NCBI GenBank assembly: GCA_910579085.1
Contig: CAJTRU010000006.1
Span: forward strand, 34,368 to 98,367
Source of the DNA: an uncultured Lachnospiraceae bacterium
GTDB taxonomy: Bacteria; Bacillota; Clostridia; Lachnospirales; Lachnospiraceae
Direction: 5' to 3'
DNA length: 64,000 nt
In this document: one piece after another, positions 53,248 to 63,280 of the stretch
How positions within the stretch are numbered: position 1 is the stretch's first letter
Layout of the letters: each line of letters begins with the position of its first letter
Notes under the pieces: model-generated
Database searches by the model: none
What the model was told of the DNA's origin: nothing
Seen by the model: the letters and a program-made list of their open reading frames with translations, nothing else
Translations under genes and position numbers: made by a program

Positions 53248-54355
53248 AACATTCCCTCCTGGTCATTATAAATGTAAAAGCCCCTGTAATTAATGACATT
53301 ATAACAAGAATAACTATATTCAGTGTATACCTGCCTGGGTCGTCATAGATAGTTATACTATATATTGCATCAGTAATAACTGCCGCTGGGTTAATCCTGT
53401 TTAACAGAGGGAAATTGTCCTCAATAAGCCCTTTTATCCCTTCCACCATCAGTCCTGACAAAAAGCTTAACAAAAGCCCTTCTGCCACAAGTATTCCTAT
53501 TCTTAAACCATCTGGCAGTTTTGAAAGAGTCCCTGTAAACATCCCTATGCTTACACCTATAAACCCTCCTGTAAGGCATATGCCAATTAATTTAATTATA
53601 TTTCCGCTTAAATCAATTTTTAGTACATACTGAAGGTATAAAAGCAGTATTGCAAGATTTACATAGTGTACAAACACACTTGTTATTGTACCTGCTATAA
53701 ACTGTTTTAACTTGCTTGTAGCAGAAATTGCCCTTCTTAAACCTACAGAGGAAACATTTGCCTGTAACTGCACGGATACAAGATAGCCTATGAAACTTCC
53801 GAACATACATGCCATTCCAATAAGTGAATAAAAATACTGTACCATTCCATCCACTTTCTTGCCTGTTAATGTTGTTTCACTGGCAAATTCCAGATAGGCA
53901 GACTGTGTGGCTTCCTGGAACTTCTGTGGTTTTTCCATTGCGATATCTTTATACATTTGTGCCTGCCTGGTAAATGTATCTAATAGTGACTTTAGTATAC
54001 TGCTGTTGATGTTATTTCCTGTCACAACAAGCTCTGGTTCTTCACAGGCATAAAACAATCCCGTAATATCCAGGTCTTCCAGTTTTTTATTTGCTTCTTC
54101 CTTAGAAAGCTTCTGCACTGCAATTAATTCTGACTCATCTTTTTCCATCATTTCAAGAAAACTAATAAAACTTTTTGACATTTCAGAATTATCTGTTTCC
54201 ACTACCGCAACATCAATCGTTTCAATTTCTGCATTAGAACTACCAAAAGAAGCATAAAATAACGTGCCTAGCAATATTGGAAAAAGCATTGACCAGAACA
54301 CTGTATCCTTTTGTCTTAAAATAGTTAAAAGGCAGTATTTTATTAAATGTAACAT
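53234..54355 (-). CDS. ABC-2 type transporter permease (first)
   Basis: A 373-residue permease with the same layout: N-terminal helix (about 15-33), extracytoplasmic domain to about 165, and a C-terminal bundle of six helices containing the ABC-2 pattern LSGLMVEGIKGLIEDNFPLLNRINPAAVITDAIY. Starts 18 nt after the ATPase gene. Confidence 0.88.
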   Translation of the reverse strand: MLHLIKYCLLTILRQKDTVFWSMLFPILLGTLFYASFGSSNAEIETIDVAVVETDNSEMSKSFISFLEMMEKDESELIAVQKLSKEEANKKLEDLDITGLFYACEEPELVVTGNNINSSILKSLLDTFTRQAQMYKDIAMEKPQKFQEATQSAYLEFASETTLTGKKVDGMVQYFYSLIGMACMFGSFIGYLVSVQLQANVSSVGLRRAISATSKLKQFIAGTITSVFVHYVNLAILLLYLQYVLKIDLSGNIIKLIGICLTGGFIGVSIGMFTGTLSKLPDGLRIGILVAEGLLLSFLSGLMVEGIKGLIEDNFPLLNRINPAAVITDAIYSITIYDDPGRYTLNIVILVIMSLITGAFTFIMTRRECYDSI

Positions 54356-54373
54356 ATAATCCCCTCCCGTTTA

Positions 54374-55303
54374 TCAATCCCTTAATTTCTTGCCAGTTAT
54401 TTCAAGAAATACATCATTAAGCGTAGGCAGTTCTGAAAATACCCTTCCAAAGCTTATATCATTGTCCTGCAAATAGTTCATCAGCCTTATAAGATTATGT
54501 TTGGCACTGGTGCACCTTAAAACTAGTACATTGTCTTCATATTGCAGCTCAAATACATTTTGTATTTCTTTTATTTCTGAAAGCTGCTTTTCACTAATAA
54601 AGACATTTTCTACTGTAATCGTTTCACCTGTTTTTATCATGCTCTTTAGTTCCTCTTTTGTACCATTTGCTATACACCTTCCGCCATCTATAATAGCAAT
54701 CCTTGTACAAATCTGTTCTACTTCTTCCATATAATGCGAAGTATAGATAATTGTACTTCCATTTTTGTTAAGCTCCTGTATGCCTTCCAGTATTTTATTC
54801 CTGCTCTGCGGGTCAACTGCAACTGTAGGTTCATCCATAATAACAAGCCTTGGCTTATGTACGATGCCACATGCAATATTCAGCCTTCTTAAAAGTCCTC
54901 CTGATAACTGCTTAGGCCTCATCTTAGTGTACTTTTCAAGACCTGTAAACCCAATTGCTTCATTAACAAGTTTTTTTCTTTCTGCTTTACTCCTGATATA
55001 AAGCCCACAGAAATAATCTATATTTTCTATTACTGAAAGTTCCTCAAAAACTGCAACATTTTGTGGCACAATACCTATCTGCCTTTTAATATTGTAACTG
55101 CCCGGTTTTATTTTCTCACCAAATATCTCAATGTTGCCTTTATCATATTTAAGAAGTGCCAGCATACAGCTTATAGCTGTTGTCTTACCGCTCCCATTAG
55201 GCCCAAGCAGTCCAAACACTTCACCTTCATTTATCTTTAACTCAAGATGGTCCAGTGCTACAAAATTACCATACCTTTTAACTAAATTTTCTACTTTAAC
55301 CAT
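54374..55303 (-). CDS. ABC transporter ATP-binding protein
   Basis: A 309-residue ATPase of the DrrA/NatA type. Walker A GLLGPNGSGKTTAI, Q-loop GIVPQN, signature KQLSGGLLRRLNIA, Walker B RLVIMDEPTVAVDPQ and H-loop YTSHYMEE; a C-terminal regulatory extension (about 230-309) is typical. First gene of the exporter operon, transcribed divergently from a sensor kinase and LuxR-type regulator that probably control it. Confidence 0.94.
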   Translation of the reverse strand: MVKVENLVKRYGNFVALDHLELKINEGEVFGLLGPNGSGKTTAISCMLALLKYDKGNIEIFGEKIKPGSYNIKRQIGIVPQNVAVFEELSVIENIDYFCGLYIRSKAERKKLVNEAIGFTGLEKYTKMRPKQLSGGLLRRLNIACGIVHKPRLVIMDEPTVAVDPQSRNKILEGIQELNKNGSTIIYTSHYMEEVEQICTRIAIIDGGRCIANGTKEELKSMIKTGETITVENVFISEKQLSEIKEIQNVFELQYEDNVLVLRCTSAKHNLIRLMNYLQDNDISFGRVFSELPTLNDVFLEITGKKLRD

Positions 55304-55503
55304 GCTATATACCTCCGCTAACCAGGCCGATATAATTTACCTGCCATAATGCTGTAATAAATATTATCTTTAATCTGCTATAAATATACAATTTACCCCT
55401 GGCTATTTCCAGTGCCAGTTGTCAGTATACAAATATGACAAATGTCATTAAATTCCGGGAAACCTGTTTGAACTTCCCTGTTTTCTATGTTAAACTAAAT
55501 AAA

Positions 55504-55532
55504 AAACTGCCATAAAACGGTACAGGCAGTTT
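55504..55532 (+). promoter_or_regulatory. Hairpin in the leader of the sensor kinase gene
   Basis: AAACTGCC (55504-55511) pairs with GGCAGTTT (55525-55532) 22 nt before the start codon. It may be an operator dyad for the adjacent regulator or a translational control hairpin. Confidence 0.4.
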
Positions 55533-55554
55533 ATCTGCATTAGGGGGAATTACT

Positions 55555-56667
55555 TTGAACGCACCAGCAGGACAAATTATTCTTTTTTTGTATTGTGTTT
55601 TAACAGCACTTTTAACAGAGGATATGGAATTCTTTTCTCTATTATCTGTTATTGTAGTAATCTTATCAGTTATATTGTCTTCTCTCTCATACTTTTTATC
55701 AAATAGATATTTTACATTGGCTGCATCTGGAATATATGTTATAATTTCACTGGTATTTCCTGATTTTACAATTATGTTTCCACTTATTTTGTATAATGCT
55801 GCTGCATTTCCCGGCTGGCATATGCCTGCTATTTTTATAGTTTCTGTTTTAAGCCTTATACTCAATATCCATAAAACAGGGTATCTGCTTTGCTGTATAA
55901 TATTTCTTGGAATTGTATTTGCATGTTATATACAATATATACAGCATAAATTAAGCAGGGTTATATTCCAGTTTAATAAAACCAGGGATGACAGCACAGA
56001 ACACGCCATTCTTTTAGAAAGCAGGAACAAATCACTTCTGGATAAACAGGACTATGAAATTTATAACGCAACCCTTAAAGAAAGAAACAGGATTGCAAGG
56101 GAAATACATGATAATGTAGGGCATCTGCTTTCCCGTTCAATCCTTCTTACAGGTGCACTTAAAGCAGTTAATAAGGATGAAAACTGCAAAGAACCATTAA
56201 ACAACCTGCATGAAGCACTTGACCAGGCTATGACAAGCATACGGGAAAGTGTACACAACCTGCATGATGAGTCCGTAAACCTGAAAGAAAGCATAGAAAA
56301 TATTGTAAATAATTTTAACTTCTGTAGTATAGATTTTACTTATGATATGGGGACAGATATCCCCCGTGAAATTAAATTTTCATTTATATCAATAGTTAAA
56401 GAAGGGCTGAATAATATTTATAAACACAGTAATGCTACTAATGCCAGTATATTATTAAGGGAACATCCCGCAATGTACCAGCTTGTTATAAAAGATAACG
56501 GCACTACTGCAAAAAATACTGACACCAGGAAATACATATTAGAAACTGGTAATAATCCTGGAATAGGGATTAATAATATTAATTCCAGGATAAGCCTGTT
56601 AAATGGCTCACTTCAAATCCATACAAATAATGGTTTTTGTATATTTATTACAATTCCTAAAACATAA
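55555..56667 (+). CDS. NarL-type sensor histidine kinase
   Basis: A 370-residue kinase with four or five N-terminal membrane helices (1-140), a HisKA_3 dimerisation segment, RNRIAREIHDNVGHLLSRS with the phosphoacceptor histidine near residue 188, and an HATPase domain with DNG in VIKDNGTTAKN and GIGINNINSRI near the end. Start TTG 55555 with GGGGGA upstream. DesK-like layout. Faces the exporter operon head to head and is followed by its regulator. Confidence 0.9.
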   Translation: MNAPAGQIILFLYCVLTALLTEDMEFFSLLSVIVVILSVILSSLSYFLSNRYFTLAASGIYVIISLVFPDFTIMFPLILYNAAAFPGWHMPAIFIVSVLSLILNIHKTGYLLCCIIFLGIVFACYIQYIQHKLSRVIFQFNKTRDDSTEHAILLESRNKSLLDKQDYEIYNATLKERNRIAREIHDNVGHLLSRSILLTGALKAVNKDENCKEPLNNLHEALDQAMTSIRESVHNLHDESVNLKESIENIVNNFNFCSIDFTYDMGTDIPREIKFSFISIVKEGLNNIYKHSNATNASILLREHPAMYQLVIKDNGTTAKNTDTRKYILETGNNPGIGINNINSRISLLNGSLQIHTNNGFCIFITIPKT

Positions 56668-56736
56668 TTCCAATAGCATGTTTTACATGGCGCTTTGGTT
56701 ATAACTGGATTATAATTAGTAATAAGGAGATTTTAT

Positions 56737-57366
56737 ATGAATGTAGTAATTATAGATGATGATAAATTTGTTACAAGTGCGCTTAAAGCAATTCTTGAGG
56801 CATCTGGAGATGTAACTGTGCCAGCAACGGGCACTGATGGCAGTGAAGCAGTACATCTTTATGAAACACATAAACCTGATATACTTCTTACAGATATACA
56901 GATGAATGGTTTAAGCGGCCTTGAAGCAACAGAGAAAATCCTGGAAAAATATCCTGATGCCAAAATACTTCTTTTAACAACATTTCTTGATGATGAATAC
57001 ATTATACAAGCATTAAAACTTGGTGCAAAAGGATATCTTTTAAAACAGGATTATGAAAGCATACTTCCAGCCCTGGAAGCAGTATATTCGGGCCAGAGTG
57101 TCTTTGGCACAGAGATAATATCTAAGATACCAGGGCTTTTAAATAATGTATCTAAATTTAACTACGCTTCATATAATATTAATGAACGTGAATTAAAAGT
57201 TATAGAACTGATTGCAGATGGTCTTAGCAATAAGGAAATAGCAGCAAAACTTTTCCTTAGTGAAGGCACTGTAAGGAATTATTTAAGTACAATTCTTGAA
57301 AAACTTGAACTGCACAACAGGACACAACTGGCAATTTTTTATTATAAACACCAGGGCAGCATGTAA
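56737..57366 (+). CDS. LuxR/NarL-family response regulator
   Basis: A 209-residue regulator. Receiver domain with phosphoacceptor Asp in KPDILLTDIQMNGLSG near residue 54 and lysine in AKGYLLKQD; C-terminal LuxR helix-turn-helix, NERELKVIELIADGLSNKEIA, then LSEGTVRNYLSTILEKL. A good AAGGAG precedes the ATG. Likely switches the divergent ABC exporter operon, the usual arrangement for envelope-stress or drug-sensing systems. Confidence 0.94.
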   Translation: MNVVIIDDDKFVTSALKAILEASGDVTVPATGTDGSEAVHLYETHKPDILLTDIQMNGLSGLEATEKILEKYPDAKILLLTTFLDDEYIIQALKLGAKGYLLKQDYESILPALEAVYSGQSVFGTEIISKIPGLLNNVSKFNYASYNINERELKVIELIADGLSNKEIAAKLFLSEGTVRNYLSTILEKLELHNRTQLAIFYYKHQGSM

Positions 57367-57388
57367 TAAAATAATCCAAAAACAATAC

Positions 57389-57410
57389 GGGACATCTTTT
57401 AAAGATGCCC
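57389..57410. terminator. Shared terminator between response regulator and chemoreceptor genes
   Basis: GGGACATCTTT with AAAGATGCCC forms a 10-bp stem between two convergent genes. On the minus strand GTATTGTTTTT follows, so it best serves the chemoreceptor transcript. Confidence 0.6.
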
Positions 57411-57422
57411 CTCCTAAATACT

Positions 57423-58883
57423 TTATACATTTTCAAGCTGGTTTGAAAGACCTTTTATTTCATTTAATACAATTTCAAACTTTTCCATTTTCTCTACAGA
57501 TATTCCAGACTGCTGCACTCCCTCTTCTGATGAGGCAAATACCTCTTCGCTTGTAGCAGAAAGCTGGCTGATATTATCAGAAATAACACTTGTTGAATTT
57601 ACAATTTCTTTCATAAAGCTTTCTGTTGCCTGTATTCCATTTATAAGGTTATGGACATTTCTCTCTATTGTATTAAACCTCTGTTTTGTATCTTCAATCA
57701 TATTATTCTGGATATCTATGGAATGGCTTGATATTTCAATGCTCTGGCTTGCTATCCCAACATCATTTACAAGCTGGTTAATAATATCAGTGATTTTATT
57801 AGTTGCGTCTTTTGTTTCCTCCGATAACTGGCGTATTTCATCAGCTACTACTGCAAACCCTTTGCCTGCTTCACCTGCCCTTGCCGCTTCTATTGAAGCA
57901 TTAAGTGCAAGCAGGTTTGTCTGGCTCGATATGGACATTATGCTGCCAACTATTTCTTCAACTTCACTTACTTTTTCAGAAAGACGTTTTGTAGCTTTAA
58001 CAGTGCTGCTATTGTTCTCATCTACAGTCTGCGCCTGGCGTTTAAGGTCTTCTACGATTTTTGCACCATCATCAATAGTAACCCTTGTCATATCAGAGTC
58101 TTTCTTCATTTCAATGGCTTTTTCTTCTGCTTTTGAAGCTGCCTCATTAATATCACTGCACATCTGCGCTTGTTTCTGGATAGCCTCTGCTGTACTTTCT
58201 GTACTCTCTGATATATTTTTCATTGAAATATCATTAGAACTGACTGAACTGCTTAATACTGAAACCATTTCTGATGCTTCTTCAAACTTATTGTTAAGCT
58301 GTCTTGCAACTTCTGACATTATATCATTAGCTTTCTGCTGTTTCTTTGCACCTTCTTTTATAGCCTCTGTATTTTCATTAAAGAAATCATCCAGAAGATT
58401 GACAACACGGATAGTTGCAAATGCTGAAAGCATGATTACCACTGTACCTATTACAGTAGTTTTATAATCTGCTTCACCTGCTAGATAAAACCTTATGCAT
58501 TGTATTATATATGCAATTATAATAACAGAGTTACTAATATACATAAGCCTCTTGTTAAGATATGCTATATATGCAAATAATATCGGCAAAGCATATACAA
58601 ATGAAACCTGGATTGTATTAAAACACATCATTACAAGGAATACAACCCCGCCTGTAGAATAAAGCACAAGTGAACACAGCCTTTTCTGCCTGTTTGTAAT
58701 ATATGCAGCAGTTATGGCCACTATCGCAACAAAATAAACAGCTAGCTGTATATATGTACCTGATGTCCCGCTGCTGTTAAGTACAACTGTCAAAATAAGA
58801 AACAAGTTTAATACTATTAGTGCTAATAATATAGGAAAAACTGCTGTATTAGCTTTTTTATACTGTTTCTCTGTCATATTCAT
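57423..58883 (-). CDS. Methyl-accepting chemotaxis protein with six-helix membrane domain
   Basis: A 486-residue chemoreceptor. Instead of a periplasmic ligand domain the first 185 residues form about six closely packed helices; then comes the cytoplasmic coiled coil with the conserved hairpin tip [35 protein letters not shown] around residue 340. No HAMP domain is obvious. ATG 58883 has GGGGG 8 nt upstream; an earlier ATG is less likely. It and the FlxA-like protein suggest motility. Confidence 0.92.
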   Translation of the reverse strand: MNMTEKQYKKANTAVFPILLALIVLNLFLILTVVLNSSGTSGTYIQLAVYFVAIVAITAAYITNRQKRLCSLVLYSTGGVVFLVMMCFNTIQVSFVYALPILFAYIAYLNKRLMYISNSVIIIAYIIQCIRFYLAGEADYKTTVIGTVVIMLSAFATIRVVNLLDDFFNENTEAIKEGAKKQQKANDIMSEVARQLNNKFEEASEMVSVLSSSVSSNDISMKNISESTESTAEAIQKQAQMCSDINEAASKAEEKAIEMKKDSDMTRVTIDDGAKIVEDLKRQAQTVDENNSSTVKATKRLSEKVSEVEEIVGSIMSISSQTNLLALNASIEAARAGEAGKGFAVVADEIRQLSEETKDATNKITDIINQLVNDVGIASQSIEISSHSIDIQNNMIEDTKQRFNTIERNVHNLINGIQATESFMKEIVNSTSVISDNISQLSATSEEVFASSEEGVQQSGISVEKMEKFEIVLNEIKGLSNQLENV

Positions 58884-59010
58884 AGTCAATACCCCCTCAT
58901 TTAGATTCTTATATAACATCATATTTTCCTTTAATATTATACTACAAATATCCGGTTTTTCCAGAAAAAATTTGCAAAACAGGGGTATTAACTATATAAT
59001 ATTGCAATAT

Positions 59011-59517
59011 TTACCTGTCATTAAGCGACAAAGCTTCTATTGCGACACTGCCTCCACGCACCACTTCAATCCTGTTAATAAAGGTTTTATTAAACAAGGC
59101 TATCATATCATTGTTTTTATCCTCAGTTTTAACACATTGTACAAGTACAGAATTTCTGCTGTAGTCGATTATATCAAGTGAAAATGCCTGTGCTATCCTG
59201 AATACCTCTGATTTATCCTTGTCAGAACAGCTATTTACTTTTATATACAGAAGCTCCTTTTTATGTATAGGCACTTCCGAAATATCAATTACCTTTATTA
59301 CTACTACATTGCGGTTAAGCTGCTTTTTAATCTGTTCAAATGTCATATCATCACTTGTAAGCCCTATTGTCATCCTTGAAACAGAAGGGTCTTGTGTTTC
59401 ACCTACTGTAAGTGTATCAAGGTTATATGATTTTGCAGCAAACATTCCTGATATCTTTGCAAGAACACCAATCTGGTTCTCAACATAAAGTGAAATCCAA
59501 CGTTTTTTAACTTCCAT
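59011..59517 (-). CDS. ilvN: Acetolactate synthase small (regulatory) subunit
   Basis: A 168-residue regulatory subunit with an N-terminal ACT domain (RWISLYVENQIGVLAKISGMF, then GETQDPSVSRMTIG) and the second conserved domain from about 85. It binds valine for feedback inhibition of IlvB. Starts 24 nt after ilvB, in the same T-box-controlled transcript. Confidence 0.94.
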   Translation of the reverse strand: MEVKKRWISLYVENQIGVLAKISGMFAAKSYNLDTLTVGETQDPSVSRMTIGLTSDDMTFEQIKKQLNRNVVVIKVIDISEVPIHKKELLYIKVNSCSDKDKSEVFRIAQAFSLDIIDYSRNSVLVQCVKTEDKNNDMIALFNKTFINRIEVVRGGSVAIEALSLNDR

Positions 59518-59541
59518 AATTTATATTCCGCCTTTCTTAAC

Positions 59542-61269
59542 TTAACACATAATTATTTCTGACAGCCCTTTTCCTGTTGGAACCATTGGAAATACATTTG
59601 CATCACCATCTATAATACATTCAATTATTGTAGGTGAGTCTTTAAACTGCATTGCATAATCAAATGCTTTCTTTATATCTTCTTCTTTAAATATTCTTAT
59701 TCCATGTGCTTCATAACTTTCAGCAAGCTTTATAAAGTCTGGGATATATTTTGGGCATTTTTCCTCTCCTGCTGCACATTTCTGGCAGTTCTTCTCACAG
59801 CTTTTACGGTATTTTAAACATGTGCCCGAATATCTTTTTCCATAAAAGAGTTCCTGCCACTGGCGTACATTGCCAAGATATCCATTGTTTAATATAACGA
59901 TTATAACTTGTAACCCATAGACCATCGCTGTTGCAAGTTCCTGTATATTCATCTGTATCCCGCCATCACCAGAAATTGCAATAACTGTACTTCCAGGATT
60001 GCCAAGCTTTGCACCTAACGCCGCTGGAAGCCCGTATCCCATTGTCCCAAGCCCTCCTGAAGTAAGCAGCTTGCCATTGCCTGAAGGTTCAAAATACTGT
60101 GTTGTCCAGAGCTGGTTCTGCCCTACATCTGTTGCAACTATTGGGCTGTCAAAATTTTCATTAATATACCTGATAACAGCTTCTGGTGACATGCCCTTAC
60201 ATTCTTTCATTTTTATAGGATATTTCTGCTTCCATTCCATTGTCTGTTCCACCCATTTACTAATTTTCATAGGTGTAACATACTCTAACATTTTATCTAT
60301 TGCAAGTTTAGCATCTGCTACTATTGGAATATCTACAACTATATTTTTGGAAATTGAAGCAGGGTCTACATCAATATGGATTATTTTAGCATCTGGTGCA
60401 AATTCACTTATTTTGCCTGTTATCCTGTCATTAAAACGTGTACCTATCGAAAATAGTACATCACATTCATTTACAGCATGGTTTGCTGCATAGCTGCCAT
60501 GTATTCCCAGGTTTCCAAGATAGAGGCTATGGCTGCATGGGACTGCACCCTTGCCCATTATTGTAGTAATAACTGGTATTCCTGTAATATCAACTAACTT
60601 CTTCATGCTCTCATTAGCACCTGCAATATTTACACCGCCACCAGCCAGAAATAAAGGTTTCTTAGCCTTTTTTAGTTCAGCCAGTGCTTTTTTAAGCTGC
60701 CCTGCATGGACACCCTCACTCGGTTTATACCCACGCATACTTACTTCATCTGGATACACATCACTCCCCATGCCATTTTGTATATCCTTTGGCAAATCTA
60801 CTACAACAGGCCCAGGCCTTCCTGTGCGTGCTATATAAAAAGCCTCTTTTATTATACGCCCCAGGTCTTCCCTTTTCCTTACTGTAACAGAATATTTACA
60901 GATACTATTAGTAATACCAACTATATCAACCTCCTGGAAAGCATCATTGCCCAGAAGCCCTAGTGGTACTTGCCCTGTAAAACATACAAGCGGTACACTG
61001 TCATAATTGGCAGTTGCAATTCCAGTTACAAGATTAGATGCACCTGGCCCGCTTGTAACAAGGCATACACCAGTTTTTCCTGTTGAACGTGCATAGCCGT
61101 CCGCCGCGTGTATAAGCGCCTGTTCATGCCTTGGTATAATAATTTCCATATCATCAATTCCATATAAAGCATCAAACAAGTCTATAGCCTGCCCTCCCGG
61201 GTAAGCAAAAAGCGTGTCAACACCTTCTGCCCTTAATGCTTTTACAAAAAGCTCTGTTCCTTTAACCAT
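59542..61269 (-). CDS. ilvB: Acetolactate synthase large (catalytic) subunit
   Basis: A 575-residue TPP enzyme making acetolactate for valine and leucine, and acetohydroxybutyrate for isoleucine. TPP glutamate in FAYPGGQAIDLFD, TPP-Mg motif ISGDGGIQMNIQELATA, then LNNGYLGNVRQWQELF. Following that, residues 485-510 hold a cysteine-rich insertion, CLKYRKSCEKNC and CAAGEEKCPKY (six Cys), absent from well-known enterobacterial enzymes. ATG 61269. Confidence 0.95.
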   Translation of the reverse strand: MVKGTELFVKALRAEGVDTLFAYPGGQAIDLFDALYGIDDMEIIIPRHEQALIHAADGYARSTGKTGVCLVTSGPGASNLVTGIATANYDSVPLVCFTGQVPLGLLGNDAFQEVDIVGITNSICKYSVTVRKREDLGRIIKEAFYIARTGRPGPVVVDLPKDIQNGMGSDVYPDEVSMRGYKPSEGVHAGQLKKALAELKKAKKPLFLAGGGVNIAGANESMKKLVDITGIPVITTIMGKGAVPCSHSLYLGNLGIHGSYAANHAVNECDVLFSIGTRFNDRITGKISEFAPDAKIIHIDVDPASISKNIVVDIPIVADAKLAIDKMLEYVTPMKISKWVEQTMEWKQKYPIKMKECKGMSPEAVIRYINENFDSPIVATDVGQNQLWTTQYFEPSGNGKLLTSGGLGTMGYGLPAALGAKLGNPGSTVIAISGDGGIQMNIQELATAMVYGLQVIIVILNNGYLGNVRQWQELFYGKRYSGTCLKYRKSCEKNCQKCAAGEEKCPKYIPDFIKLAESYEAHGIRIFKEEDIKKAFDYAMQFKDSPTIIECIIDGDANVFPMVPTGKGLSEIIMC

Positions 61270-61396
61270 AATTTACCTCATTTCTGCGCTGCCTTTAATG
61301 GGCTGGCTTTGCCTTGGGCTGTGCGCATTAATATAATGTTTGTTATTCTATTTCTATTAAGAAAAGCAACAGGATTTTAACCTTATTCTGTAAAAT

Positions 61397-61722
61397 AAAA
61401 AAATCCTAAGCTTAATGCTTAGGACGGATAATCCGCGGTACCACCTAAATTCAGAAAAAGTTCCACACTCTGCCAGTACGCAGGCAATAAAGCCGTTAAT
61501 ACTGCTTTCCTTGTAACGGTGGAAAAATCCGTCAGAGCCTACTTGGATAAAATCCTTTTGGTCTGCTGCTCAAGGGCTACTTCTATATATATGGAATGAA
61601 GATTTACACCAGCCATCTTCTCTCTATGCCTCCATTAAATATATACTCCTCCCTGTCACTGCATTTACTGTTCTTAATATTCTAATTTATGTGATATTAC
61701 CATTAAAAATAAAATCTGTCAA
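61397..61722 (-). ncRNA. T-box leader controlling ilvBN
   Basis: Promoter TTGACA (61722-61717) and TAATAT (61699-61694), 17-nt spacer. Leader: AGAGAGAAGATGGC stem I segment, specifier region AGAAGTAGCCCTTGAG, T-box GGTGGTACCGCGG (61445-61433) and terminator GTCCTAAGC with GCTTAGGA and T7 (61425-61397). By alignment with the trp leader the specifier is GTA (61580-61578), a valine codon, which suits a valine pathway gene; the exact codon is less certain than the T-box itself. Confidence 0.92.
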
Positions 61723-61860
61723 CAGGAAATTTTTTGGATTTTTACAGTTATCTTCCTATTTATGTATTGTTGTAAATTTATGGCGGCATGTCCTGTGTGC
61801 AAAGTACCAGCAATATTCCATTGGCAAAACCTTAATTAAATCTGGTAATTAATACTAAAG

Positions 61861-61894
61861 CAAAAGGCATATCCAGAATGATATGCCTTTTGTT
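61861..61894. terminator. Terminator downstream of the GNAT gene
   Basis: CAAAAGGCATATC with GATATGCCTTTTG, a 13-bp stem with a six-base loop and A/T runs on both sides, 12 nt after the stop of the minus-strand GNAT gene at 61907. It works in both directions. Confidence 0.85.
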
Positions 61895-61906
61895 ATGTAA
61901 ATTTAA

Positions 61907-62431
61907 TTATAACTCAATCCAGTAACGCTGCTCAATATGTCCATCATTCTCAACTTCATTTTCCAATACACCGCCATTGCTGGTAATTGATTTTGCTGAA
62001 CCAGTATTATCCTTATCACAGCAAACCAGCACTTTATTGATACCAAGTTTTTTGCACTCTTCCAGTGCAAGGGCAACCATTGCCTTGGCATAACCCTTTC
62101 TTCTTTCACCAGGCCTGGTTCCAGCACCTATGTGCCCACCAGTTTTTAATAATTCATCATTTAAATAATGACGGATATTTACAGCTCCCACAAAGATATT
62201 TCTATCCTTGTCAAGACAAAATAAAGTTGTATCAGGAACCCAGCCATCTTCTGGTTCTTTATTTGTATTAAGACTTTTCAGGTAATAATCAAAATCATGG
62301 AAATCATTAGCCCATATTTTCCATGGGGACATATTTGTATGGTTTACTATAATATCATTCTTCCATTCTTCCAGCATTTCAAATAACTGTTCCTTATACC
62401 CAGAAGTTAATTCTACAAGTTCAATATTCAT
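61907..62431 (-). CDS. GNAT-family acetyltransferase
   Basis: A 174-residue enzyme. Acetyl-CoA motif region GAGTRPGERRKGYAKAMVAL near residue 110 and C-terminal VCCDKDNTGSAKSITSNGG, the YjaB/RimJ-like ending. The ATG at 62431 has GGGAGA 7 nt upstream. Single-gene unit with its own terminator. Substrate unknown. Confidence 0.9.
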   Translation of the reverse strand: MNIELVELTSGYKEQLFEMLEEWKNDIIVNHTNMSPWKIWANDFHDFDYYLKSLNTNKEPEDGWVPDTTLFCLDKDRNIFVGAVNIRHYLNDELLKTGGHIGAGTRPGERRKGYAKAMVALALEECKKLGINKVLVCCDKDNTGSAKSITSNGGVLENEVENDGHIEQRYWIEL

Positions 62432-62479
62432 TCTTCTGTCTCCCATATTAAAACTTACTATCTTGCATATATTTATTTA

Positions 62480-62785
62480 TCAGCTTAAATCATAAGACGA
62501 ATATCCTGCATTATTTATTTGCATTTGTAACTTTAAAAAATTTTTATTGTTTATATATTTTGAAAACAAGCCTCTGTTATTAAAAATAATTCTTACAGGT
62601 TTATAATTTGTAAAAAATTCAAAGTAAGGAGGAGAAGATACAATATTCCTTTCTGCTATACAAATTGCACTATTATAACGTTTTCCAATACAAGCAGCAA
62701 AAACAATTTTATCTCCATTTGTGAAAGTAATGCCATCTTTACCAACAGACTGTATGTCAGAATAGTCTTTTTTAATATATTCCAT
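62480..62785 (-). CDS. Hypothetical protein
   Basis: A 101-residue soluble protein; MEYIKKDYSDIQSVGKD at the start and FNNRGLFSKYINNKNFLKLQM near the end. No recognised family, no signal peptide or membrane segment. It is downstream of two secreted-protein genes on the same strand and could be their partner. Reading frame is intact with typical codon use. Confidence 0.5.
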   Translation of the reverse strand: MEYIKKDYSDIQSVGKDGITFTNGDKIVFAACIGKRYNSAICIAERNIVSSPPYFEFFTNYKPVRIIFNNRGLFSKYINNKNFLKLQMQINNAGYSSYDLS

Positions 62786-62847
62786 AAAGCTTCAGACCCT
62801 TTGGTAATTAAATCTGGTTCTAATGCATAAACTGTCTATTGTAAATC

Positions 62848-63267
62848 TTACTCTTCAAGCATACTCGTATCTACTTTATGCTTACCTCCATCTGACATAA
62901 TGGCAATCATTTCCTCATCAAAATATTCTTTTGCTTTGTCAATATCCTTAACTGGTTCAGACCATTCTATACCACCATCTTCATTTATATATGCATATTG
63001 TAAAAATGGGAACACGGTTATGTCACCATTATCATCAACTTCATACTTATATTTTACTTCTGGATACCCATTAACTGTTTCGTCATTACCAGCAACTTCT
63101 TTATATGCTTGTGGCACATTTGTACCAGTTTCATTTGCAGAATATATAACGTCTTCTTCTACATCCTTGCCCACATTGGCAGAAGAAGTGCCTTTATCTT
63201 GCAACAGCAAACAACAAGATACAGCAGCAGCCATAACTGCATATTTAATATATTTTTTCTTCATCAT
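62848..63267 (-). CDS. Small secreted acidic protein (unknown)
   Basis: A 139-residue protein from ATG 63267 (GGAGGAGGG upstream; the next codon is also ATG). A signal peptide covers about residues 1-30 (KKKYIKYAVMAAAVSCCLLL) and includes cysteines that could be a lipobox-like site, although no clear L-x-x-C with small residues is seen. The mature part is acidic and rich in Asp/Glu/Tyr, with ANETGTNVPQAYKEVAGND. No known family. Adjacent to a similar small secreted gene. Confidence 0.55.
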   Translation of the reverse strand: MMKKKYIKYAVMAAAVSCCLLLQDKGTSSANVGKDVEEDVIYSANETGTNVPQAYKEVAGNDETVNGYPEVKYKYEVDDNGDITVFPFLQYAYINEDGGIEWSEPVKDIDKAKEYFDEEMIAIMSDGGKHKVDTSMLEE

Positions 63268-63280
63268 ATACCCTCCTCCA

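Noticed and set aside
57718..58467. Plus-strand 249-codon frame opposite the chemoreceptor
   Set aside because: Antisense to the conserved signalling domain; leucine/serine-rich translation is a mirror of the coiled coil.
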